A stretch of DNA of 39,618 nt from an uncultured Bacilli bacterium (GTDB lineage: Bacteria; Bacillota_I; Bacilli_A; RF39; UBA660), in assembly GCA_947623625.1 (NCBI GenBank), contig CANQHD010000005.1, positions 1 to 39,618 of the forward strand, read 5' to 3'. A program made the translations under genes and the position numbers. Below the pieces are notes generated by a model. It ran no database searches. It saw nothing but the letters and a program-made list of their open reading frames with translations, and was not told the origin of the DNA. Positions 9,479-18,854 of this stretch are shown here, piece by piece (within the stretch, counting starts at the first letter, position 1; each line of letters opens with the position of its first letter).

Positions 9479-9917
9479 AATGTTCCTCTTCATATTTCGT
9501 TATTTTTTCAATTCTTTTTTTATGGCGTTCTTCTAAAGAAAATGGTGTTGTTAAAAAAGCATCTACCATTTCTTGAGCAAGAAGATAATCTGTATCTTCT
9601 GATAAACAAATAATGTTAGCATCATTGTCTTTTCTCGTTGCAATAACATCTTTTAACGAATTCACTTTACCAGCACGAACACCTTTTACTTTATTACAAG
9701 CAATTGAAATACCAATACCACTTCCACAAATAGCAATTCCTCTTAAGACTTCTTTTTGAGAGACCGCTTGTCCTAAACGAAATGCATAATCTGGATAATC
9801 AACAGACTCTTCACTATCTGTACCAAAATCAATAATATCTACTTTATCTTTTAAATACTGAACTAATTTTTCTTTTAATAAGTAACCTCGATGATCACTT
9901 GCAATTCCAATTTTCAT
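9468..9917 (-). CDS. rpiB: ribose 5-phosphate isomerase B
   Basis: IASDHRGYLLKEKL, DYPDYA, GICGSGIGISIACNKVKGVRA. Confidence 0.96.
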   Translation of the reverse strand: MKIGIASDHRGYLLKEKLVQYLKDKVDIIDFGTDSEESVDYPDYAFRLGQAVSQKEVLRGIAICGSGIGISIACNKVKGVRAGKVNSLKDVIATRKDNDANIICLSEDTDYLLAQEMVDAFLTTPFSLEERHKKRIEKITKYEEEHYVR

Positions 9918-9983
9918 ATCTCCTCCTATTTTTATTGTACCACATTTGAATCATTATTTTTACAAAAGAAAAAAAGCACTTTT

Positions 9984-10202
9984 TTATTCAGTTGCTTCTT
10001 TTTGATCAAAACCATACTTTTTATTGAACTTCTCTACTTTACCAGCACGAGATGCTCTTGCTTGCTTTCCTGTAAAAAAAGGATGACATTTTGAACAAAC
10101 TTCTACTGTAATTTCATCTTTCGTTGATTTTGTTTCAAATGTTTCACCACAAGCACAAGTAACTTTACAAGTTTTGTATTCTGGATGAATTCCCTTCTTC
10201 AT
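9984..10202 (-). CDS. rpmE: 50S ribosomal protein L31
   Basis: MKKGIHPEY..., CACGE and [12 protein letters not shown]; cysteine-containing type. Confidence 0.96.
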   Translation of the reverse strand: MKKGIHPEYKTCKVTCACGETFETKSTKDEITVEVCSKCHPFFTGKQARASRAGKVEKFNKKYGFDQKEATE

Positions 10203-10281
10203 ATTTCATCCTCCTTCCGCCATGATTTCTTATCAAAACATAGTAATTCGATTTGCTTTACTTACTATAGCAAAATATTCT

Positions 10282-11037
10282 TTATTTTGCAAGAGAATTC
10301 AAAAGATTTTCTTCTAAATATGCAACAATTTTATTAGATATTGCACTATATCCTTGACTTCCTGGATGAATATTAAAGGGATTTGGAAGATAATCTTGAT
10401 GATTTTTAAAAAGAGAAGAAATAGAAATATAAGCGACTTTCTCATCGAGAGTAACTTTTTGATAGCCATTTTCAAAATAAGTAAAAAGTCGATTGATTTT
10501 AGCATCTGCTTCTTGAAAGGGATTGTAATAGCCAACGACGATGATTTTTGCTCGTGTGTATTTTTTTAATGTTTTCAATACACTTTTAAAGGATAGAAAG
10601 AGCTGATCTAACTCCTCTGTTAACTTTTTTTCATCAATTAATGAAAGCGATAATGTACTTTCGGTGATTTCACTTAAAATATCATTCGCTCCAATTGAGA
10701 CTGTTATTATATCTGCATCTCTTAGAATTTTTTTTAAAACATATTGTTCGTCATCAATTTGAATTGTCTCATTTTTTAAAATAGCATTTTCAAGATCACG
10801 AATGCGATATCCACTCTTTGCGAAAGACTTGGTATAAAATCTTAATAAATTATTCTTTTCTAAATAAGAAGCAACATAATCACTATATCCATATTGAACA
10901 TCACCATAAGCATTTTCTCCTAAAGCAAGAGAGTCCCCTAATGATAAATAGGTAAGTTTTTTGGTTGCAGTAAAATGGTATATTAAGTAAATAATAAAAC
11001 ACATCAGTAGACAAAATAAAAGTTTTTTATTTCGCAA
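10282..11037 (-). CDS. SGNH/GDSL-type hydrolase, membrane anchored (TTG start preferred)
   Basis: LSLGDSLALGENA, ITVSIGANDI, NPFNIHPGSQGY blocks; N-terminal TM. GGAGG precedes TTG at 11037. Confidence 0.88.
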   Translation of the reverse strand: MRNKKLLFCLLMCFIIYLIYHFTATKKLTYLSLGDSLALGENAYGDVQYGYSDYVASYLEKNNLLRFYTKSFAKSGYRIRDLENAILKNETIQIDDEQYVLKKILRDADIITVSIGANDILSEITESTLSLSLIDEKKLTEELDQLFLSFKSVLKTLKKYTRAKIIVVGYYNPFQEADAKINRLFTYFENGYQKVTLDEKVAYISISSLFKNHQDYLPNPFNIHPGSQGYSAISNKIVAYLEENLLNSLAK

Positions 11038-11052
11038 AGGAATGCCTCCAAT

Positions 11053-11091
11053 CAAAAAGAAAGAGTTATTTTATTATATTTCTCTTTCTTT
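11053..11091 (-). terminator. intrinsic terminator of murA, overlapping its stop
   Basis: Minus strand AAAGAAAGAG ... CTCTTTCTTT TTG, perfect 10-bp stem. Confidence 0.65.
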
Positions 11092-12327
11092 GATATTAGC
11101 ACCAATGCTTGTCAATTTTTCGATAATTTGCTCGTATCCTCTTAAAATATGTTCAACACTTGTAATTTGTGTTTTTCCTCTTGCTATTAGTCCTGCAATA
11201 ATAAGGGCAGCTCCTGCTCGCAGATCCGTTGCGACGACTTCATCTGCTATAAGCTGAGTTGGTCCAATAATTGTAACTGTTTGATTTTTCGTTCGAATAT
11301 CTGCACCCATTTGATGAAGATAAGGAACATGCATAAATCTATTTTCGTAAATTGTCTCTTCGATTTTACTTTTTCCTTGACACTGTGTTAAGAAGACGGA
11401 AAGTGGTTGTTGTAAATCTGTCGGAAATCCAGGATATGTTTGTGTTTTTACTTGAATAGCTTTTAGGTGATCTGCTCTTGTAACAATCATAGAATCTGTC
11501 CCTATTTCAAGTTTTACACCTGCTTCTTGAAGTTTTGATGTTAAAGACTCAACGTGTTCTGGGATAATATTTTCAATTTTTAAATGATCTCCACAACATG
11601 CACCAATAATGATGTAGGTACCCGCTTCTATTCGATCTGGGATAACCTCATGAAAACACCCTTTCAAAGAAGAAACACCTCTTATTTTAATCGTTGAAGT
11701 TCCTGCTCCTGTAATTTTTGCTCCCATATTATTCAGTAAAGTTGCAACATTGACAATTTCAGGTTCCTTAGCAGCATTATCAATAACCGTCGTTCCCTTT
11801 GCCTTAACAGCTGCTAACATAATATTGATGGTTGCTCCAACAGAGGCAAAATCAAGATAAATATTGGCGCCACACAATTCTTTGGCTTCAACAATATAGC
11901 AATTATCTTCTTCTTTAATCGTTGCTCCTAAAGCTTCAAATCCTTTTAAATGTAAATTAATCGGTCTCGCACCAATCGAACATCCACCTGGAAAACACAT
12001 TTTAACAGAACCATATTTTCCAAGAAGTGCGCCCATAAAATAATAAGATGCTCTTAATTTCTTAGAAAGACGCGCTGGAATTTCTTTATTTTCAATATGA
12101 CTTGGTTCAATAACAATACTCTCAGAATTTTTTGTAACATCCGCACCTAAATATTTTAAAATCTCATAAAGTGCCTTGGTATCTGTAATCTCTGGAACAT
12201 TGCAAATCGTTACCTCCTCATCCGATAAAATTGCTGCTGGAATTAAAGCAACTGCACTATTTTTAGACCCACTTACACGAACGGTTCCGGAAAGCGTATT
12301 TCCTCCTTCAATTTCTAAAATTTTCAT
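11074..12327 (-). CDS. murA: UDP-N-acetylglucosamine 1-carboxyvinyltransferase
   Basis: EPSP synthase-like fold; catalytic-Cys block PGGCSIGARPINLHLKGFEALGA; FPTDLQQP. Confidence 0.97.
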   Translation of the reverse strand: MKILEIEGGNTLSGTVRVSGSKNSAVALIPAAILSDEEVTICNVPEITDTKALYEILKYLGADVTKNSESIVIEPSHIENKEIPARLSKKLRASYYFMGALLGKYGSVKMCFPGGCSIGARPINLHLKGFEALGATIKEEDNCYIVEAKELCGANIYLDFASVGATINIMLAAVKAKGTTVIDNAAKEPEIVNVATLLNNMGAKITGAGTSTIKIRGVSSLKGCFHEVIPDRIEAGTYIIIGACCGDHLKIENIIPEHVESLTSKLQEAGVKLEIGTDSMIVTRADHLKAIQVKTQTYPGFPTDLQQPLSVFLTQCQGKSKIEETIYENRFMHVPYLHQMGADIRTKNQTVTIIGPTQLIADEVVATDLRAGAALIIAGLIARGKTQITSVEHILRGYEQIIEKLTSIGANIKEREI

Positions 12328-12372
12328 GGGTCACCTCCTACTACTATATTTTATTTTTCTTTCATTTTGTTG

Positions 12373-13221
12373 TTACTTTCTATTTTGCTCAAAAAGCGAT
12401 ACGATTTCAGTAATTCTTTTTTGAATCGCTTCTTTTCCACTTCCAATAATTTTTCTTGGATCATAAGCTTCCTTATTTTCTTCTAAAAATTTTCGAACTG
12501 CTTTACTCCAAACAATTTGTAATTCTGTATTAATATTAATTTTTGCAATTCCACAAGAGATGGCTTTTTGAATTTTCATCTCTTCAATCCCAGTACCACC
12601 ATGTAAAACCATTGGAATTGGTAAATGTTGTCGCATCTCATCCATCACTTTAAAATCTAAGTTCGGCTCTCCTTTATAAAGTCCATGAACACTTCCAAGA
12701 GCTGGCGCAATAGCATCGATTTGTGTTTCTTGATATAGTGTCATAGCGTCTTCTAGTGTTGCATTAAAAGATGTGGATGAAACATTATCTTCGCTTCCTC
12801 CAATATGTCCAACTTCTGCTTCAACAGAAATCCCTCTTTCATGAGCATAAGAGACAACTTCTTTTGTAATTTTAATGTTTTCTTCTAATGGATATTTAGA
12901 TGCATCAATCATTACAGATGTAAAGCCAGCGTCAATGGCTTCTTTACAGACAAGAAAACTACTTCCATGATCAACATGTAAACAAACAGGTATTGTAATA
13001 TGCATCGTCTCTATTAAAGAAGAAACCATTTTAGAAACAACTAAAAATCCTCCCATATAGCGGGCTGCTCCCTCACTCACACCAAGAATAACTGGACGCT
13101 TTAATTTTTCCATTTGCTCTAAGATATACATTGTCCATTCTAAATTATTGATATTAAAGTGTGCAACTGCATAACCTTTATTTTTAGCATCATTTAACAT
13201 TTCTATCATATTTACCAACAT
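12373..13221 (-). CDS. fba: class II fructose-bisphosphate aldolase
   Basis: AVAHFNINNLEW, CLHVDHGSS, EAEVGHIGGSED, MVLHGGTGI, KININTELQ. Confidence 0.96.
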   Translation of the reverse strand: MLVNMIEMLNDAKNKGYAVAHFNINNLEWTMYILEQMEKLKRPVILGVSEGAARYMGGFLVVSKMVSSLIETMHITIPVCLHVDHGSSFLVCKEAIDAGFTSVMIDASKYPLEENIKITKEVVSYAHERGISVEAEVGHIGGSEDNVSSTSFNATLEDAMTLYQETQIDAIAPALGSVHGLYKGEPNLDFKVMDEMRQHLPIPMVLHGGTGIEEMKIQKAISCGIAKININTELQIVWSKAVRKFLEENKEAYDPRKIIGSGKEAIQKRITEIVSLFEQNRK

Positions 13222-13305
13222 ATAATCACCAATCTAATCATAACGAATGCCCACTCTTTTGTCAAAAGAAAGATATGTTTTTTTAGTTTTAAGAACTATT
13301 TCATC

Positions 13306-13341
13306 TATAAAAAAAGACAAGCTTTTATTTTACTTATCTTT
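13306..13341 (-). terminator. intrinsic terminator downstream of 13334-14062
   Basis: Minus strand AAAGATAAG ... CTTGTCTTT TTTT, 9-bp stem with one G-U. Confidence 0.65.
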
Positions 13342-14062
13342 GATAAACTTTTCTAGAGAGTTCCTTTAATGCAAAAGAAGTCGTAGAAGATGGAGTCATC
13401 CCAATCGATGTAAAGTTGCGATATAAGTTGACATCTTTAAATTTTAAATAGTCATGAATTTGTCTTAAAAATGGAATTAAATGTGTATCTTGTTTTGTCA
13501 ATTCATCATAAGCTTCTGTCTCATCAGAAATTCTTTCAATATGCGTATTTTCGATAAATTCTCTTCCTTCGCGTGTTGTATGAGCAACGGATACTGAATC
13601 ATCGTTTTTAAAAACAGAAATATCTTCATAAGGAAGTGGTGAGTGTAAATAGCTTTGATGAATACTAAAATAAGAATCTTGATCCACATCCATTGAAAAA
13701 ACAACACCATCTTCCTTTTTAAAACGACATGATATACTTTGTTGATAAACTTCATTTAAGCTATTTAATTGAACTGTATGAACTCCCCGAATTGTATCAT
13801 AAGGTTTTCCTACGACTTGAAGTGAAAAGCATGCCCCAGTTTCACAAAAGAAACCGTTAATTGTTCCAAGGTTTGTCTTTAATTGAAAAGATAGATCACC
13901 ATCTTTTTCTATCATATAACCGACTTGCTCTTCTTGACTGACAAAGTAGGCTCTTCCCTTTAAAGGATTTCTTGCAACATCTTCAATTGGAACTGAAAAA
14001 AGATTGCCCAATAAGAACATTTGCTGGATGTACTGCTCATTCATATGTAATTGTGTTTTCAT
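13334..14062 (-). CDS. hypothetical protein, 242 aa
   Basis: Intact ORF with its own terminator; no recognised domain. Confidence 0.7.
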   Translation of the reverse strand: MKTQLHMNEQYIQQMFLLGNLFSVPIEDVARNPLKGRAYFVSQEEQVGYMIEKDGDLSFQLKTNLGTINGFFCETGACFSLQVVGKPYDTIRGVHTVQLNSLNEVYQQSISCRFKKEDGVVFSMDVDQDSYFSIHQSYLHSPLPYEDISVFKNDDSVSVAHTTREGREFIENTHIERISDETEAYDELTKQDTHLIPFLRQIHDYLKFKDVNLYRNFTSIGMTPSSTTSFALKELSRKVYQR

Positions 14063-14154
14063 AAATTTCTCCTTTTCGTTATATTAAATACTAAAAGGAT
14101 GAAAAATGCAACAAAAAAAAGACAACATTTTTCGACAAAATAAAAGAAAAAAAG

Positions 14155-14289
14155 CTATTCACATTTTTTCTCTTCTACATTTTGATAATAGACTATACCT
14201 TTTTCAATGGTTTCTTTTTTCCTATTGAGTCCATCTTGTTGTTGTTTTTTCAAACATTTCATACATTTTTGCTTTTGGTATTTTTTCAT
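14155..14289 (-). CDS. small 44-aa CxxC protein (absent from the supplied ORF track)
   Basis: MKKYQKQKCMKCLKKQQQDGLNRKKETIEKGIVYYQNVEEKKCE*; GGAGGC 4 nt upstream of ATG. Confidence 0.5.
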   Translation of the reverse strand: MKKYQKQKCMKCLKKQQQDGLNRKKETIEKGIVYYQNVEEKKCE

Positions 14290-14328
14290 ATTGCCTCCTA
14301 CAATTAGTCTGTAACAAAATAGTTTAGT

Positions 14329-14862
14329 TTATCCAAACAAGTAAAGAACGGATAATAAAAACAAAAGAAAACAACCAAAAAGATTTGCTTTTCTATCAAA
14401 AAATGAATGAATTTTCTCCCCCAACAAAAGACCTGTATAAGTAAATAAAAAACTACAAACAGTAAAAACACACCCTGCTAGTAAAATATTTTCATGGCTT
14501 GCTCCAAACCCTAATCCAACTGAAAAACTATCTAGACTAACCGTAAATGAAAAAGCAATGATATGAAAAATATTATTAATCGGACTCACCTTTTCTTCCT
14601 CTTTAAGAGAAAAAAGCATCTCAAGAGCCAATATGAAGAAAATAAGACTCACTAAATAATTAGGATTGGCTAAATACTTTGCAATGCAAAAAGAACCAAT
14701 TAGGCTTCCTATTATAGGCATAAAGAAATGAAATAGACCAACAAAGCAACTTAATATGAAAGCAAGATGTTTATTTTTTAAAAATAAACCATATAAAATA
14801 GAGAGAGAAAAGGCATCCATGGATAAACCAATTCCAACAATTAAATAGCGAACAAGTTCCAT
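14329..14862 (-). CDS. mntP: MntP/YtaF-type manganese efflux membrane protein
   Basis: Two half-repeats 'GIGLSMDAFSLSI' and 'SLDSFSVGLGFGAS'; close to spoIIR as in Bacillus. Confidence 0.8.
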   Translation of the reverse strand: MELVRYLIVGIGLSMDAFSLSILYGLFLKNKHLAFILSCFVGLFHFFMPIIGSLIGSFCIAKYLANPNYLVSLIFFILALEMLFSLKEEEKVSPINNIFHIIAFSFTVSLDSFSVGLGFGASHENILLAGCVFTVCSFLFTYTGLLLGEKIHSFFDRKANLFGCFLLFLLSVLYLFG

Positions 14863-15001
14863 AAATTCCTCCAGTTATTTTATCGTATGAAGAAAAAAAA
14901 TCATCTAGAAGTAATTCTTTGAAGATCTCAGTTAAAAGAGGTATTTTATTTAAAAAAAGGGAAAACCATGTTATACTAAAAAATAAGGAGGCATCATAAA
15001 A

Positions 15002-15694
15002 ATGAAGAATAGACTACGTTTAAAAATTAAAATGAGTGAGATTATTTTTCTTCTTGTTTGGAGCTTAGGTCCTACTATTTTTGCTATTATGTCTATTGTT
15101 ATTATTCAAAAAAAAGGACTATATTTTTATGCTGTCAATAACAGTTTATTATTTTCTGTTTCGCTCTTTTTTATTGTTTTAGAAATAATCGGAATCATTT
15201 CTTTTATTAAAAACTACTTAATAGGAATTAAACCTAAAGCCGTTTATCTACTGGAAATAAATCAAAATGAAAGCAGTTTATTATTCAAAATGAAGAATGG
15301 AAAATTATTAAGATTAAAGAATAAACGGGTAATAAAAAATATTCAACAATACCAAGCAACTCAATTTTATGATGTCTATATTCACAATAAAGATATTATC
15401 AAGGTTTTAGGTCTTACTAAAAAATCTTTTCCTCTTATTCCTTATCATCCGAACAAAATCATAAAATACTTTCAAAAATTTTATGGACCTTATGGAAAAG
15501 AATATGAAAGTTATGTGTTAATTATTTTATACGTAATCATAGTCCCTATTATTCTTTCATTATTCACAGGAAATTTATGGATAGTTTTAATGACTCTAAT
15601 TACATTTGGAATTCCATTATTCTATATTTTGAATGATTTTTATTACAAAATAAAATGGCATTATTTTGAAGATGAATTTGAAGAAGATATTTAA
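15002..15694 (+). CDS. hypothetical membrane protein, 230 aa
   Basis: AAGGAGG SD, TATACT -10-like box upstream; four predicted TM segments. Confidence 0.75.
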   Translation: MKNRLRLKIKMSEIIFLLVWSLGPTIFAIMSIVIIQKKGLYFYAVNNSLLFSVSLFFIVLEIIGIISFIKNYLIGIKPKAVYLLEINQNESSLLFKMKNGKLLRLKNKRVIKNIQQYQATQFYDVYIHNKDIIKVLGLTKKSFPLIPYHPNKIIKYFQKFYGPYGKEYESYVLIILYVIIVPIILSLFTGNLWIVLMTLITFGIPLFYILNDFYYKIKWHYFEDEFEEDI

Positions 15695-15725
15695 ATTCAT
15701 TTTTTTTGATGTGATTCAATTCCAG

Positions 15726-15753
15726 GAAGAAAAAAAGAAGTTCCAAGCTTCTT
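15726..15753 (-). terminator. intrinsic terminator downstream of spoIIR
   Basis: Minus strand AAGAAG-cttggaa-CTTCTT-TTTTTC. Confidence 0.6.
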
Positions 15754-15762
15754 ATTGAATAT

Positions 15763-16290
15763 TTAGAAAATAGCTTCTAATATTTCTTGAATCAATGAAG
15801 TATATTCTATCTTTTCACTGTCTGTTTTTTCTCCTTCTAATAAGCAAAGTGGTGGAAACAATACACACCAGAAGTTTTCACCCTTTCCTTCTCCTAAAGT
15901 GACAACCAAGGACTCATATTCTCCTTCTTGATAAGTGACTCCTTGATACTCTTTTTGAGGAAAATAATTCATACCATATTGAATTTCATAAGTTTCATCT
16001 TGATTTTGTGACTTGAGTGTTGATTGGACTTTGTCTTCAAGAACAGGTGTCATTAAAGAAAGATTTTGTTTCATTTCACTTTTTGTTTTACTGGATAACA
16101 TTAGTGGTGTTAGTACGTCATTTAAGGCATCACGCACTAAAACTTTAGTATCCTGATCCGTTTTACTATTACTGTTTGCAATGACACGATACCGAATCGC
16201 GTCTTCTGGAATTATCATTTTATTGGTTGATTTTCCTCCTAAATTAATTACAAATACAATTAATAATATGATAATGAGTGCTTTTTTCAT
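15763..16290 (-). CDS. spoIIR: stage II sporulation protein R
   Basis: IPEDAIRYRVIANSNSKTDQDTKVLVRDAL and VTLGEGKGENFWCVLFPPLC signature; next to prmC/prfA. Confidence 0.95.
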   Translation of the reverse strand: MKKALIIILLIVFVINLGGKSTNKMIIPEDAIRYRVIANSNSKTDQDTKVLVRDALNDVLTPLMLSSKTKSEMKQNLSLMTPVLEDKVQSTLKSQNQDETYEIQYGMNYFPQKEYQGVTYQEGEYESLVVTLGEGKGENFWCVLFPPLCLLEGEKTDSEKIEYTSLIQEILEAIF

Positions 16291-16356
16291 CTTCTCATTC
16301 CCTTCAATAAAAAAATGAGAAAAACAAAAAGATCTTATACAGAAAAAAAGAAAACA

Positions 16357-17193
16357 CTATCCGACAATATCAGCATTTTCTATTACAAGAATTCTATCAC
16401 GATCTTGCATATCTTTAAAGCATTCTATTTTAATGTTTGTTAAATATTTTTCGGCAAGACGAGTCACTGCCTCTTTTTGTTCACAGCCAATTTCAAAAAC
16501 GATTAAAAATTTATCTTTTAAATATAAAGAAGCTCGTCTTAATATTTGTTCATAATAAAGAAGTCCATCTTCTCCTGCATAAAGTGCGATAGATGGTTCA
16601 TTATTTTTGACAATTTCTTCGATGGGTTCTTTTTCTCTAATATAAGGGGGATTTGAAATAATAATATCAAACTTTTCTATTGCTAAATCATTGAGCATAT
16701 CCCCTTTTTTAATTTGAACATCAAGATGCAATTTTTCTTGATTCGCTAAAGCAACTTCGAGTGCTTTTTCACTAATATCGGTTAACGTGACATCTAAATC
16801 TTTCATTTTATCTTTTAAAGTAAGCCCAATCACACCACTTCCACAGCCAATATCAAGTACTTTCAGGTGAAAATCCAAAAACTTTTCTTTTATTTTTGAA
16901 AGTGCTTTTTCGACAACTTCTTCTGTCTCAAATCGTGGTATTAATACATTTTCATTCACATAAAATTCTCTTCCATAAAAGTTCACATGTCCCATTGCAT
17001 ATTGAATTGGGGTTCCATTATGAATGGCATCCACTTCTCTTTGATATTGTGTATAAATAGCTTCATCTATTTCTTCATCTAGACAAACATAGAGTTCCAA
17101 AGGATTTTTTCCAAGTAAGTCTGCTAAAAGAATTTTAGCTAAATCTGAGTGAATTTTGCTTTTTCCAAATTGAAGCGCATCTGTAATACGCAT
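16357..17193 (-). CDS. prmC: peptide chain release factor N(5)-glutamine methyltransferase
   Basis: VLDIGCGSGVIGL and NPPYI motifs; immediately downstream of prfA. Confidence 0.95.
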   Translation of the reverse strand: MRITDALQFGKSKIHSDLAKILLADLLGKNPLELYVCLDEEIDEAIYTQYQREVDAIHNGTPIQYAMGHVNFYGREFYVNENVLIPRFETEEVVEKALSKIKEKFLDFHLKVLDIGCGSGVIGLTLKDKMKDLDVTLTDISEKALEVALANQEKLHLDVQIKKGDMLNDLAIEKFDIIISNPPYIREKEPIEEIVKNNEPSIALYAGEDGLLYYEQILRRASLYLKDKFLIVFEIGCEQKEAVTRLAEKYLTNIKIECFKDMQDRDRILVIENADIVG

Positions 17194-18284
17194 TATTCTT
17201 CACCTTTTAATTTTCTTTTTTGATCTTCTGTTATCAAAGCTTCAATAACATCTTCTAGCTGACCGTTCATAACTCTGTCAAGATTATTGGTTGTATAACC
17301 AATGCGGTGATCGGTGACTCTATTTTGTGGATAGTTATAAGTTCTAATTTTTTCTGCTCGATCACCTGTTCCAATTTTATTTCTTCGCTCAATTCCCAAC
17401 TCTTGTTCTTTTCTTGTTTGTTCTTGCTCATAAAGACGTGCTTTTAATACTTTCATTGCTTGTTCTTTATTTTGAATTTGACTTCTTTCATTTTGACAAG
17501 TTACAACAATTCCACTTGGAATATGTGTGATTCGAACCGCACTATCTGTTGTATTTACACCTTGTCCTCCACAGCCACTACTTCTATAAATATCAATGCG
17601 CAAATCTTGTGGTTTAATCTCAATCTCAACATCTTCTACTTCTGGCATGACAAGAACGGTTGCCGTGGATGTTTGAATGCGACCGTTGCTTTCGGTAACA
17701 GGAACTCTTTGAACTCGGTGGGATCCACTCTCATATTTTAACTTGGAATAGACATTATCCCCTTTTACCATAAAAGAAATTTGTGAAAATCCTCCTGCAG
17801 TTCCTTCTATTGCATCCAAAACTTCAACCTTAAAACCTTCTTTTTCAGCATATTTGGAATACATTTTAAATAAATCTCCTGCAAAGATATTGGCTTCATC
17901 ACCACCTGCTGCACCGCGAATTTCAACAATTACATTTTTACCATCATTTAGATCCTTTGGAATTAAAAGAATTTCTAATGTTTGTTCTAAATGATTTTTT
18001 TCATCTTCCAACAAAACAAGTTCTTCTTTTGCAATACTTCCTAACTCAGCATCTTTTGCAAGTTCTTTATCTTCTTTGATGGATGCTAAAACTTCTTTGT
18101 AACGATTATACGTCTTAACTGTTTCTTCTAATGAGACAAGTTCTTTAGATAGAGTTTTCATTTTATTCATATCACGCAAAACTTCTTCCTTAGTTAACTC
18201 TTCTTCTAAAGCATGATATTTTTCTAAAATTGCCTCTAATCTTTCTATCACAGTATCACCCTTTCGTTTGTCTTTATTATACAC
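17193..18284 (-). CDS. prfA: peptide chain release factor 1
   Basis: [20 protein letters not shown]; start probably the internal [12 protein letters not shown]. Confidence 0.97.
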   Translation of the reverse strand: MYNKDKRKGDTVIERLEAILEKYHALEEELTKEEVLRDMNKMKTLSKELVSLEETVKTYNRYKEVLASIKEDKELAKDAELGSIAKEELVLLEDEKNHLEQTLEILLIPKDLNDGKNVIVEIRGAAGGDEANIFAGDLFKMYSKYAEKEGFKVEVLDAIEGTAGGFSQISFMVKGDNVYSKLKYESGSHRVQRVPVTESNGRIQTSTATVLVMPEVEDVEIEIKPQDLRIDIYRSSGCGGQGVNTTDSAVRITHIPSGIVVTCQNERSQIQNKEQAMKVLKARLYEQEQTRKEQELGIERRNKIGTGDRAEKIRTYNYPQNRVTDHRIGYTTNNLDRVMNGQLEDVIEALITEDQKRKLKGEE

Positions 18285-18296
18285 GAAAACTCTTCA

Positions 18297-18330
18297 AAGA
18301 AAAACTAGAATTATTGTTCTAACTCTAGTT
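18297..18330 (-). terminator. intrinsic terminator of rpoE
   Basis: Minus strand AACTAGA ... TCTAGTT TTTC. Confidence 0.55.
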
Positions 18331-18787
18331 CATCTTCATCAATGACAACTAAGTCTTTTAATTCATCATCTGTATCATTATAATCTTCATCTGTGTCATC
18401 TTCATCATCATATGAATCTTCTTCTGTTGGCATATCTTCTTTGGGCTCTTCTTCATCCTCTTCATCTTCTTCTATTTTTACAATTTTATCTGAAGTATGA
18501 CGTGTTCTTAAATCCCAATTACCATCTTCTAATAGAATGAATCTTTTATCTGTTGCTAAAGATGTGTAAAAGTCGCCTATTTTAGAATCATATGTACTCT
18601 TTGGTAAGTTTAATATTTCAATAATCTCTTTGAATATATCACTCGTATTCATTGCCCCTTTTTCTTCGAGCAATAGACAAGTAATATCTTTATTTCCTAA
18701 TTGTTCTAACTCTTCTTGAGTCAATTTTTCTAATTTTTTCATATAACTGTTTCCTTTCGTTAAAGCATTATATGCATCTAGAATCAA
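18311..18787 (-). CDS. rpoE: DNA-directed RNA polymerase delta subunit (start may be the internal MKKLEKLTQEEL)
   Basis: HARE-HTH-like N-terminus, D/E-rich low-complexity C-terminal tail, located by argS. Confidence 0.88.
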   Translation of the reverse strand: MILDAYNALTKGNSYMKKLEKLTQEELEQLGNKDITCLLLEEKGAMNTSDIFKEIIEILNLPKSTYDSKIGDFYTSLATDKRFILLEDGNWDLRTRHTSDKIVKIEEDEEDEEEPKEDMPTEEDSYDDEDDTDEDYNDTDDELKDLVVIDEDELELEQ

Positions 18788-18854
18788 TGTGACTTATAAA
18801 ATCAAGAACATTTATATCATTTTTTTATATCTTTGACAATACCTTTTTGTAAAT

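Noticed and set aside
10314-10535. Minus-strand ORF in alternate frame inside the SGNH hydrolase gene
   Set aside because: Out-of-frame overlap with a well-supported CDS; also rejected 13498-13755 and 36156-36341 for the same reason.
18311-18480. GAA/GAT-rich repeat region as a microsatellite or regulatory repeat
   Set aside because: It is the coding sequence of the acidic tail normal for RNA polymerase delta subunit.
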